Positions 1-6,010 of a stretch of 14,670 nt of DNA are shown here, piece by piece. The DNA lies in NCBI GenBank assembly GCA_030426875.1, contig JAUHXI010000013.1, forward strand, positions 1 to 14,670, in the 5' to 3' direction. How positions within the stretch are numbered: the stretch's first letter is position 1; the number at the start of each line of letters is the position of its first letter. This DNA is from a bacterium (GTDB lineage Bacteria; Patescibacteriota; Gracilibacteria; UM-FILTER-43-11). Under the pieces are notes generated by a model. It was given only the letters and a program-made list of their open reading frames with translations. It did no database searches and was not told where the DNA came from. A program made the position numbers and the translations under genes.

Positions 1-695
1 TTACCTACATTGGCTCCAGAGGCACTTGAAATGAATAGGCCATCTGCCGGTTTTTTAAGACGTGCTCCCGCAAACTTCCCATTCACCGCAATGATGTTGA
101 TTTCATGTAAGCCTTCTACCAAGCCTTCGATCCCAGCTGAAGAATCTAGGAATTCCTGCATTAAAATATTCTTCCATTCGGGGTATAGATTTTCACGAAC
201 CTCTTCTTTTTCCAGCACATAAACACCATAAGAGCCTTCTCCATCACGCGGTTTTAAGACCACTTTTTTAGATTTGAGTTGAGGCAAAAAGACCTCGACA
301 TCGTCGAATGAATCAATCAAAAAGGTTTGAGCTGAAAATTCTGGCAGCATTTCAACGGTCTTCAGCTTATCTCGGCACACTTCATCAAAATCAGGGTGAT
401 TTAAAATGGGACAATCTTCAATTCTAGGAATGGTATTGGCTGAATCCCGGTTCCAAATCAAATCAGCCTGAATCGACTCATCGACTTTTTCAAAAGCCTG
501 ATCCATTTCATTCCATTCAAAATAGTGATCAAAACGCCCTTCACCTTGATAGCTTTGCCCTCGCACTACCACAGCGCACACATCTTTTTGTCCCCAGTGT
601 TCGATCATCTGAGTGTAGGCCTCCAAATAGATTTTTTTGTTGAGTGGATAATCCAGCATGCCTGGATCCGAAAAATAAATGGCGAGGGTTTTCAT
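1..695 (-). CDS. ATP-grasp ligase-like protein (C-terminal part outside window)
   Basis: The frame is open from an ATG at 693-695 to the window edge, giving 231 codons with no stop, so the gene continues to the left. The visible part has an N-terminal pre-ATP-grasp region (about residues 1-105). An ATP-grasp core follows: the glycine-rich nucleotide loop KPRDGEGSYG at 148-157, a hinge strand ILMQEFLD (177-184), and a metal/ATP-binding-like stretch HEINIIAVNGKFAGARLKKP (197-216). This order matches ATP-grasp carboxylate-amine ligases such as glutathione synthetase-like and YheC/D-like proteins. These form amide or peptide bonds using an acyl-phosphate intermediate. The substrate cannot be told from the sequence. 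The gene is divergent from the small membrane protein at 777. No Shine-Dalgarno sequence precedes the ATG. The fold is fairly sure, the precise enzyme unknown. Confidence 0.8.
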   Translation of the reverse strand, partial: MKTLAIYFSDPGMLDYPLNKKIYLEAYTQMIEHWGQKDVCAVVVRGQSYQGEGRFDHYFEWNEMDQAFEKVDESIQADLIWNRDSANTIPRIEDCPILNHPDFDEVCRDKLKTVEMLPEFSAQTFLIDSFDDVEVFLPQLKSKKVVLKPRDGEGSYGVYVLEKEEVRENLYPEWKNILMQEFLDSSAGIEGLVEGLHEINIIAVNGKFAGARLKKPADGLFISSASGANVG

Positions 696-722
696 AGAGT
701 GGGTTCTAAGTTGAATTTATTT

Positions 723-734
723 TAGCATATGCTA
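723..734. promoter_or_regulatory. 12-bp perfect palindrome in a divergent intergenic region
   Basis: TAGCATATGCTA is a perfect palindrome between the divergent ATP-grasp gene and the small membrane-protein gene. A TAAAAT-like -10 box for the leftward gene overlaps it (reverse complement of 719-724), although no good -35 box is seen. It could be an operator for a dimeric regulator, but a 12-bp A/T-rich palindrome can also occur by chance. Confidence 0.25.
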
Positions 735-776
735 GATTATTTGTGTTGATGAGTTTTATTGTTTCACTTAAGAAAT

Positions 777-1022
777 ATGTCAAAGCATCCTGAAAAAAAA
801 TTGGCCCCTACCTTGATTAAACTCAATTCAATTATTATTCTGTTGTTCTTTTTACTTTCAATTCCTGTTTATTTTGACTGTCACCCTCAAGGAGGCTGTA
901 TGGCTCGTTTTTTTCATGGTGTCACAGGCTTAATTCAAATGCTCCTTTTCATTAATTTTTTTGCTTGGGCTCATCATTTGTACAGAAAAAATAAAGAAAA
1001 ATATGGCCCAAAAAATAAATGA
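777..1022 (+). CDS. Small two-helix membrane protein, unknown function
   Basis: This is an 81-aa protein from ATG 777, ending in TGA. An in-frame TTG at 759 would add six residues, but the ATG is preferred because the extension adds nothing recognisable. Residues about 15-35 (LIKLNSIIILLFFLLSIPVYF) and about 50-70 (GVTGLIQMLLFINFFAWAHH) are hydrophobic and would form two membrane helices. A short loop with two cysteines (DCHPQGGC) lies between them. Both ends are lysine-rich, which suggests cytoplasmic termini. I recognise no family. The gene is convergent with the SUFU-domain gene 44 nt downstream. It could be a chance ORF, but the clean helix-loop-helix composition argues for a real gene. 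Confidence 0.55.
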   Translation: MSKHPEKKLAPTLIKLNSIIILLFFLLSIPVYFDCHPQGGCMARFFHGVTGLIQMLLFINFFAWAHHLYRKNKEKYGPKNK

Positions 1023-1066
1023 GTTTTTGCTGCACTTGCTACTAATTTGATTCTAGTTAAAGCATT

Positions 1067-1633
1067 TTAGTGCTCAGAGATATTGTCCCGCTTCACATCA
1101 TACGGATCTTGAAACTTCTCGTGCCCCCAAAAACTCTCAAACCCCTGTTTCAAAATTATCCCTGCTTCACCTGGATAAATCGGATAGGCTTGAGTCAAAA
1201 AAATAGTCTTGTTGCCAGCAAGCTCAAAAATAGCCTCTTCTTGATTCAAAAAACTCGGTACATACATCACAAAACCTGTCATGCCTGATTCATAGCAAAA
1301 CGGTTTTTCGAGGGAGTAAACACTCCCATTGGCAAAAGATTTTTCACCCCTAAACTCATTCACCACCGTGGCGAGGGCAGTTGCCCATTCCTCTTTTTCT
1401 GACTCAACACTCAAAATCAACTCCGGCCGCCCAAAGTGCCATTTAGGGTGAGTGGCTTTCGAAAGGCCGTGCGTCACAATGGTCACTAGTCCCGTGTCGG
1501 GATAATTTTTAAAGATGAAAAGATGAATAGATGGAAGCTTTTCATCAAGTGACGTGACCTGTTTCAATTCGAATTTTGCACCCTTAAAACGTTGGGTGAG
1601 GAGTTGACCGAAATGTTTTAAGTCATTATTCAT
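1067..1633 (-). CDS. Suppressor of fused (SUFU) domain protein
   Basis: This 188-aa protein resembles the bacterial suppressor-of-fused domain family. The match is the overall pattern: strand IHLFIFKNYPDTGLVTIVTHGLS (about 36-58), the segment RPELILSVE followed by the helix EEWATALATVVNEF, and the late strand TIFLTQAYPIYPGEAG (about 143-158). In animals SUFU binds Gli factors. Bacterial members are mostly uncharacterised, and some are predicted immunity proteins in polymorphic toxin loci. No toxin gene is adjacent here. Its ATG overlaps the TGA of the upstream hydrolase (ATGA, 1630-1633), so the two are almost certainly co-translated. There is no signal peptide or membrane helix, so it should be cytoplasmic. 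The role is unknown. Confidence 0.75.
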   Translation of the reverse strand: MNNDLKHFGQLLTQRFKGAKFELKQVTSLDEKLPSIHLFIFKNYPDTGLVTIVTHGLSKATHPKWHFGRPELILSVESEKEEWATALATVVNEFRGEKSFANGSVYSLEKPFCYESGMTGFVMYVPSFLNQEEAIFELAGNKTIFLTQAYPIYPGEAGIILKQGFESFWGHEKFQDPYDVKRDNISEH

Positions 1634-2178
1634 TTTAAATCGTTCAAAATTAAATCATACAAAATCGGAAATTCAAAATACCCCACCTCACTGTTAAAAT
1701 GCCCTGCACCTTCTATTAAAATCGGTTCCACTTCTAACTTTTTTGACAATTCTAAAGCCTTTTCAGGTGGCACATGGGGGTCATTGTCTGAATAAATCAC
1801 GTAGGAATGCTTACAATTTTCTTTGATGGTCACCCAATCAAACTCACGATCACTGAAGGTTTTGATCGCAGGGTTAAAATGATCACTGAGTAACCCCACA
1901 AAGCCTCCCACCAAATACACCGCTTTGAACTTCCTCCTCTCTAATAAATTCAAAATAAAGGGGCAGCCCAAGCTGTGGCCGATGGCAATGCTATCTTCTG
2001 GAATGTCCAACCCCTCCATCACTTCCAGCCAATTGGAAAGGGTTTGGCTTTTCAGTCCATTAGGAAACTGAGGGCATAAGACCTTGAATCCATCCCTCTC
2101 CAGCTTTTCTTTTAGCCAAGGAAACCAGATCTCGTCTGGCGCCCCACCCGAACCGTGGATGATGAGAGCGGTTTTCAT
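1630..2178 (-). CDS. RBBP9/YdeN-type alpha/beta hydrolase
   Basis: This 182-aa protein has the compact alpha/beta-hydrolase layout of the RBBP9/YdeN serine hydrolase family. Visible motifs are the N-terminal strand and oxyanion loop ALIIHGSGGAPDEIW (4-18), the nucleophile elbow GHSLG with Ser69, a likely catalytic Asp133 in SDNDPHVP, and His160 in GAGHFN. The triad is therefore intact and the length is normal for the family (about 180-190 aa). Family members hydrolyse small esters, and their natural substrates are mostly unknown. The gene ends in TGA overlapping the ATG of the SUFU-domain gene, so the pair forms a tight two-gene unit. There is no Shine-Dalgarno sequence before its ATG and no signal peptide, so it should be cytoplasmic. 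Confidence 0.85.
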   Translation of the reverse strand: MKTALIIHGSGGAPDEIWFPWLKEKLERDGFKVLCPQFPNGLKSQTLSNWLEVMEGLDIPEDSIAIGHSLGCPFILNLLERRKFKAVYLVGGFVGLLSDHFNPAIKTFSDREFDWVTIKENCKHSYVIYSDNDPHVPPEKALELSKKLEVEPILIEGAGHFNSEVGYFEFPILYDLILNDLK

Positions 2179-2212
2179 TTGGTTGCTAATTACTTATTTT
2201 AAATCCCCCTGG

Positions 2213-2231
2213 CCCCCTTTGGTAAAGGGGG
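2213..2231. repeat. CCCCCTTT/AAAGGGGG hairpin (REP-like)
   Basis: A perfect 8-bp stem, CCCCCTTT (2213-2220) and AAAGGGGG (2224-2231), closes on a 3-nt loop. It is preceded by a second C-run (CCCCCTGG) and flanked by AAAT and ATTT-like ends. It lies between the minus-strand TerB gene stop and the hydrolase start. In neither orientation does a T-run follow the stem, so it is a poor intrinsic terminator and looks more like a small dispersed extragenic palindrome. The rest of 2179-2300 holds nothing else recognisable. Confidence 0.5.
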
Positions 2232-2300
2232 TAATATTTATTTGAGATGGGAATGGGGTTGGGGTTCAGAAAGTTGAACACTCCTCACTGACCACTTAAA

Positions 2301-2939
2301 TTATTGCTTTGCCTTTGCCAATACCGTTTCATAAAGCCCTTCGGAAACCCCACAAATCTTCATGTAATGTTTCATCAATCGCTCTTCTTCTCGATCGATC
2401 CGTCCATCAGCGAGGACCATTTTGGCGATCTCGGCGATCAACATTAAAATTCCTTCAGTGGTCAGGGTTCCGCTCGCCTTTCGCAGCTCAGCTTCCACAT
2501 CGGATTCTTTCATTTGCCCCAACGAAACCGTGTTGTAGATGTTTTCCAACTCGCCTCGATGCTCAGAAAAGCGTTGAATGCGGTCTTTGATCATCCGGTC
2601 TTCCTCACCCGAAATCGTGCCATCAGCAGAGGCCATGTAGGCAATGCAGGTGATCAGGGTACGGGCAAAGGCTTTGTCATTTTCGTTTTTCAATTGTTGT
2701 CGGCCTTGCTTGCCTCCCATCAGTTGGCCTCGGGCTTCTTTTTTGTAAGATAGCTGGCACTCTCGGCAATAATAAAACGTGTCCACATGTCTAAAGGGGA
2801 AGAGGGGGATGAAGTACAGCGTGAACCAGCGTTTCAAATCACTCAATTCTAGATGATTGTTGCACTGGGGGCAGGCCCCTTTTAAGGTGTCATTGGGTTT
2901 TGAGGGTCGGATGCGCCCTTTGGTTCCGTAGATGATCAT
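2301..2939 (-). CDS. Zinc-ribbon plus TerB-like domain protein
   Basis: This 212-aa protein has two parts. Residues about 1-65 form a zinc ribbon: CPQC (Cys23, Cys26) and CREC (Cys58, Cys61), with the segment RWFTLYFIPLFPF between them as in small zinc-ribbon proteins of this type. Residues about 88-210 form an all-helical TerB-like domain with two internal acidic loops, ASADGTISGEE (about 103-113) and LADGRIDREEE (176-186). These resemble the metal-binding DG-x-I-x-x-E-E loops of the tellurite-resistance protein TerB family. TerB-like domains are widespread in stress-response and membrane-associated systems, but no other ter gene is visible here. There is no signal peptide. The start ATG (2937-2939) lacks a Shine-Dalgarno sequence. 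The domain calls are firm, the biological role is not. Confidence 0.8.
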   Translation of the reverse strand: MIIYGTKGRIRPSKPNDTLKGACPQCNNHLELSDLKRWFTLYFIPLFPFRHVDTFYYCRECQLSYKKEARGQLMGGKQGRQQLKNENDKAFARTLITCIAYMASADGTISGEEDRMIKDRIQRFSEHRGELENIYNTVSLGQMKESDVEAELRKASGTLTTEGILMLIAEIAKMVLADGRIDREEERLMKHYMKICGVSEGLYETVLAKAKQ

Positions 2940-3056
2940 GTTATTAAGGTTAGCTTATCACTGATATCTTAGTTTTTTTGAGTGAGAATTTCTAATTTCC
3001 AATAACCAATTTTCAAACTAAATTCGAAATTCTAAGCTTCAACGCTTGATTAACTC

Positions 3057-3070
3057 AATGCTGGAGCATT
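3057..3070. other. Small hairpin between tmk and the TerB gene
   Basis: AATGC, TGGA, GCATT forms a 5-bp stem followed on the plus strand by a short T-run. The neighbouring genes run on the minus strand, where no T-run follows it, so it does not fit as a terminator for tmk. The 158-nt spacer 2940-3097 shows nothing else. Confidence 0.2.
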
Positions 3071-3097
3071 TTTGTAAAGTGGTTCACATAGACTTTG

Positions 3098-3688
3098 TTA
3101 GTTGTCTAGATTTTTTTTGACTATTCCCCAAACCACTTCCGCCACCTCCTCAGTCGTCCCACTCGCATCCACCATATGAAGATTTGGAATCTCTTTTGCG
3201 GCTCTTTCATAATTCTCCCAAATCTTCTCCAGTTTCTCTTTTTTTTCAAACAATTCAAATTCGCTCCCACGGCCAGCAATCCTTTTGATGCATTCATCGG
3301 GAGAGAGTTTAAAGAGAAATGTGAGGTCAGGTTGTATAAAATTTTTGTTCAATTCAGCCAACCATTCCATTTCAACTGCCAAGCCCCCATAAGCCAAGGT
3401 TGAAAGCAGGTAGCGGTCCGTGATCACGATTTGGTCATTGTTCAAGGCAGGTTGAATCACATTGTTCAAATGTTCCGCCCGGTCAGCGGTAAAAAGGAGT
3501 TGTAATCCCTCAGCCGAAGCTGTCCATTTGTGTTGGAGGATGTCTCGAATCATCCGCCCAATCGGACTCTGATCCGTGGGTTCTTTAGTCACAAGAGTGG
3601 CCCGTCCTATTTTTTCCAAACGTTCAGAAAGGAGCCGGGATTGAGTGGTAGAACCTGAACCATCGAGACCTTCGAAGGCGATGAACAT
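3098..3688 (-). CDS. tmk: Thymidylate kinase (dTMP kinase), atypical P-loop
   Basis: This 196-aa enzyme phosphorylates dTMP to dTDP with ATP in the cytoplasm, a step of dTTP synthesis. Family landmarks are the P-loop region FIAFEGLDGSGSTTQ (2-16), the EP-x loop KEPTDQSPIGRMIRDIL (35-51), the ADRAEH motif, the DRY motif in ITDRYLLSTLAYGG, and a short lid around RGSEFELFE. The usual Walker A lysine (GxGKT/S) is Ser13 here, read as TCT in the DNA, so this is not a frame artefact. I chose ATG 3686-3688. A longer frame starting at 3763 exists, but its 25 extra codons read through a perfect palindrome and do not resemble the family. No Shine-Dalgarno sequence is present. Length is close to the usual 200-215 aa. 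The family call is firm. Activity with the substituted P-loop is inferred from the otherwise intact motifs. Confidence 0.88.
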   Translation of the reverse strand: MFIAFEGLDGSGSTTQSRLLSERLEKIGRATLVTKEPTDQSPIGRMIRDILQHKWTASAEGLQLLFTADRAEHLNNVIQPALNNDQIVITDRYLLSTLAYGGLAVEMEWLAELNKNFIQPDLTFLFKLSPDECIKRIAGRGSEFELFEKKEKLEKIWENYERAAKEIPNLHMVDASGTTEEVAEVVWGIVKKNLDN

Positions 3689-3700
3689 GGGGTGTGGGTT

Positions 3701-3774
3701 AACTCGTAAGGACGCGATTAATCGCGTCCTTACGAGTTTACCGTTTATTCGGTAAAGACGCAAAATCTTGCGTC
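3701..3774. repeat. Cluster of three REP-like hairpins
   Basis: Three adjacent palindromes occur. The first is a perfect 38-bp palindrome at 3701-3738 with arms AACTCGTAAGGACGCGAT around a central TA. The second has stem TTTACCG/CGGTAAA with a 6-nt loop (3737-3756). The third has stem GACGCAA/TTGCGTC with a 4-nt loop (3757-3774). The core GCGTCCTTACG recurs exactly in the palindrome at 11363-11403. The cluster lies between the tmk start and the divergent lipoprotein promoter. This fits extragenic REP/MITE-like repeats. Transcribed leftward, it would form a strongly folded tmk leader. Confidence 0.75.
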
Positions 3775-3785
3775 CCTGCGGGTGG

Positions 3786-3815
3786 TTGAAATGATTGCTT
3801 AAAATCCTGTATAAT
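3786..3815 (+). promoter_or_regulatory. Sigma-70-like promoter for the lipoprotein gene
   Basis: The boxes are TTGAAA (3786-3791), an 18-nt spacer and a consensus TATAAT (3810-3815). Transcription would start near 3822, leaving a leader of about 17 nt before the ATG at 3839, without a Shine-Dalgarno sequence. Confidence 0.6.
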
Positions 3816-3838
3816 CCCCCCAGCCATAACCAAATCGC

Positions 3839-5191
3839 ATGAAAAACCCCATCTACCTTTTCCTTTTAATTATACCGTTCTTTGTCTTGTCTGCCTGTGG
3901 CGGTAATGAGGTGCCGAGCCTCGATGAGCGTATCGAAGTCGTTGACATTGAAGGAACCCTCACCACAAATGCAAGTGCCGAAGTGTACCAAAAAGGCACC
4001 CATAAAATTCAAACTGTGGGAGCTGATACGATTTATATTCAGAGTCCTACAATAAATCTGAGTGATTATGTGGATGAGGAGGTTAGAGTGAAGGGAAAGA
4101 TGACAGAAGGCTTGGGAGCCGCTGAAAGTGTGTTGACCGTGAGTGAGATTGAGTATTTAGAGCCTAAAGAAGAGGTGGTCGAAATAAATTTTAAGACTTA
4201 TGAAAATCAAAACTTTGGCTTGAGCTTTGACCACCCCAGTCAGTGGATTTTATTTGAAGGGCATGAGGCCATCACCCTCACCTACCAGGAGGAAGAGATT
4301 GCTCGGGTGACTATTTTTTCTGATGAAACCGATGTGGATGCCTTTGCAGGCAATCGCGAGGTGGATGTGCCGGTAGAAGTGACGGTAGGAGCGCAACGAT
4401 CACTCCGCTATGCGTCAGGCTCCAATTTAACTTTTTATGTGCCTAATCCACCTAAAAATAAGATCTATCAGATTAAATTCACACCTACATTGACTGAGGG
4501 GGTGCAAGAAAAAAAGGCTTTATTTTTGGATTTGATTCAGAGTGTTGAGTCGATGTCTAGGTCTGGGTTTCAGGGGCAGATTTGTGGGGGTGAACCGCGG
4601 GTGGATTGTCCAGAAAACTTCTTTTGTCAGCTCAATGATGGGGCTGAGTTTGCAACAGGTGTTTGTGCTCCAGTGGGAAAGTTGGCTGACTTAAGTCAAT
4701 GCCCCCGTTTGAATGAACCAACTCAGTGTGAGTTCCAAATCGCAGATTATAATGAGGTAGGTTGTCCAGTTCGCTATGAATGTATCGATGGGGCTAAAAT
4801 TGCAGAGGATCCAAGTGAGGAGGTGGATGCGAATGATTTTGCTGCTGGCATTGGCTTTGACTACGTGATCCCGACTGCAAGTCAAGTGACGCAAGAAGTG
4901 GTGAATGAGGGGGCAGGTTTCAGCATGAAAATCCCCAGTGACTGGTATTACGCCAACGCTCAGTCCGGCAGTGACCTGACCGTGGGCTTTTTGAATCAAG
5001 CCCTCGAATCGCCTGAAAATGCCTTGGTGACCATGACGGTGCAAGATTTTGACGGTGGCCAAGCCTCAGTGATGGTGGGCGACAAGTATTATGTTTTCGA
5101 CGGCCCTAGTGATCTGGTGCCTTTGATGCAGACGATGGCGGGGACGATTGAGGCGGTGGAAGTGGTGGTCGAGGTTGAAGAAGAAAAATAA
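3839..5191 (+). CDS. Cysteine-rich multidomain lipoprotein, unknown function
   Basis: This is a 450-aa secreted lipoprotein. Residues 1-19 form a signal peptide ending in the lipobox LSAC, so Cys20 would be lipidated. Next come a beta-rich region that may be OB-fold-like (about 30-108), a first PsbP-like or substrate-binding-like segment beginning YENQNFGLSFDHPSQW (about 121-238), a disulfide-rich module with eight cysteines (249, 257, 263, 276, 288, 297, 309, 315), and a second segment of the first type starting GAGFSMKIPSDW (about 358-440). The tail is acidic (EVEEEK). The two NFGLSFDHPSQW/GFSMKIPSDW segments look like diverged copies of one fold. I know no named family with this architecture. 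It has its own promoter and converges on hicA, with only 5 nt between the two stop codons. Lipoprotein status is firm, function unknown. Confidence 0.85.
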   Translation: MKNPIYLFLLIIPFFVLSACGGNEVPSLDERIEVVDIEGTLTTNASAEVYQKGTHKIQTVGADTIYIQSPTINLSDYVDEEVRVKGKMTEGLGAAESVLTVSEIEYLEPKEEVVEINFKTYENQNFGLSFDHPSQWILFEGHEAITLTYQEEEIARVTIFSDETDVDAFAGNREVDVPVEVTVGAQRSLRYASGSNLTFYVPNPPKNKIYQIKFTPTLTEGVQEKKALFLDLIQSVESMSRSGFQGQICGGEPRVDCPENFFCQLNDGAEFATGVCAPVGKLADLSQCPRLNEPTQCEFQIADYNEVGCPVRYECIDGAKIAEDPSEEVDANDFAAGIGFDYVIPTASQVTQEVVNEGAGFSMKIPSDWYYANAQSGSDLTVGFLNQALESPENALVTMTVQDFDGGQASVMVGDKYYVFDGPSDLVPLMQTMAGTIEAVEVVVEVEEEK

Positions 5192-5196
5192 CAACT

Positions 5197-5422
5197 TTAT
5201 TTTCTCAGTTTTTCATATTCTTCAACCGAAAGTTGGACATCGTTTAAAATTTTCCGTAAAAGTCCTTTTGAAATATCCTTGTTGTGGGTTAGAATGACAG
5301 TGGTTCGCCCATCTTCATTAACAAAAAAACAGGTGTGAACCTTCTGCATTTCTTTCTTTAAATCCCAGTGTTTTAAGGATCTTGATGAGTTTTTTTGGTT
5401 TAATGGGAACCAGTTTAGGCAT
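5197..5422 (-). pseudogene. hicA: HicA-family mRNA interferase toxin, frameshifted
   Basis: From ATG 5420-5422 the first frame reads MPKLVPIKPKKLIKIL...GSHLFF. This is the HicA double-stranded-RNA-binding-like fold with the expected catalytic His30 in the G-S-H motif. It then hits TAA at 5318-5320 after 34 codons. The rest of HicA continues in another frame as VNEDGRTTVILTHNKDISKG and LLRKILNDVQLSVEEYEKL to a stop at 5197-5199. The two halves join perfectly if one base is removed from the run of seven A (5323-5329, seven T in the coding strand), giving a normal 74-aa toxin. HicA cleaves mRNA and is held in check by HicB, whose gene overlaps its start by 8 nt. The lesion may be a real inactivating mutation, transcriptional-slippage recoding, or an assembly error at a homopolymer. 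Confidence 0.85.
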
Positions 5423-5639
5423 GTGAGATCTCTAGATTTTGAATTCCAATAAGTTGATTTTTACTGATGGCTTCATGGTCAAGATTCCGAAGGCATAATT
5501 TTAGCACCTCTGAAAGATTTTTTAGCATTTCTTCTTGTGTGACCCCTTGTGCGTGATGGCTGGGAATAGGGGGCATTGATCCAATGAATGTGCCATCTTC
5601 ATCTTGTTCGATGTAAACGGCAAATTGTAGATTTTTCAT
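5415..5639 (-). CDS. hicB: HicB-family antitoxin
   Basis: This 74-aa protein matches the HicB partial RNase H-like fold. It has strand FAVYIEQDEDGTFIGSMPPIP (about 6-26), the SHHAQGVTQEEMLKNLSEVL turn-helix segment (27-46), and a short tail. It is a short HicB without the extra C-terminal DNA-binding domain seen in some members, so repression of its own promoter is uncertain. HicB binds and neutralises HicA. The order hicB then hicA with an 8-nt overlap (5415-5422) is one of the usual arrangements. A small unknown ORF ends 13 nt upstream. There is no Shine-Dalgarno sequence at the ATG (5637-5639). Confidence 0.82.
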   Translation of the reverse strand: MKNLQFAVYIEQDEDGTFIGSMPPIPSHHAQGVTQEEMLKNLSEVLKLCLRNLDHEAISKNQLIGIQNLEISHA

Positions 5640-5652
5640 AGGCTGAATTCAT

Positions 5653-5898
5653 TTAATTACAATCCATGGTTAATTGACTTAAGTTAAAACTTGAGTGTCG
5701 GGCATTCTCAAAAGAATTTTTTAACATTCTTCGAATTTCTTCTATGGCAAATTCTCCCACTTCATTTAAAAGCCAGGACTCAAAAAAATCACTTGTTTCA
5801 CCGATGGTGATTTGAAAGCGCAATGGGCTGTTGGAGCTCCCTTTGTTTATCATTTTAAAGGTGGCTTTATGACCCCCTTCCCTCAAAGCCAATTCCAC
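5653..5898 (-). CDS. Hypothetical protein upstream of hicBA
   Basis: This 81-aa ORF starts with GTG (5896-5898). The frame is closed upstream by TAA, and the only other in-frame start of similar quality is Met16, giving a 66-aa product. The sequence is mixed, with a beta-like N-terminal half (GHKATFKMINKG, PLRFQITIGE) and a helical C-terminal half (FFESWLLNEVGEFAIEEIRRML). There is no signal peptide or membrane helix, and I recognise no family. It sits 13 nt upstream of hicB on the same strand, so it may be the first gene of the toxin-antitoxin transcript or an unrelated small gene. No convincing promoter is visible. Confidence 0.45.
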   Translation of the reverse strand: MELALREGGHKATFKMINKGSSNSPLRFQITIGETSDFFESWLLNEVGEFAIEEIRRMLKNSFENARHSSFNLSQLTMDCN

Positions 5899-6010
5899 AT
5901 CTTTACAAATTTATGTCAACCCAAAAGCCCTCCCACTCCGCCCCTTGCTTTACACCTTCCCTCGCTTCTGATACCCTGATTGGGCTTTAAAATGAGCTAA
6001 CCTTTCGCGC

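Noticed and set aside
759..776. TTG start giving six extra residues to the small membrane protein
   Set aside because: The ATG at 777 fits better and the extension has no supporting motif or ribosome-binding site.
4691..5062. 123-aa minus-strand ORF inside the lipoprotein gene
   Set aside because: It is antisense to a well-supported coding region and has no family features of its own.
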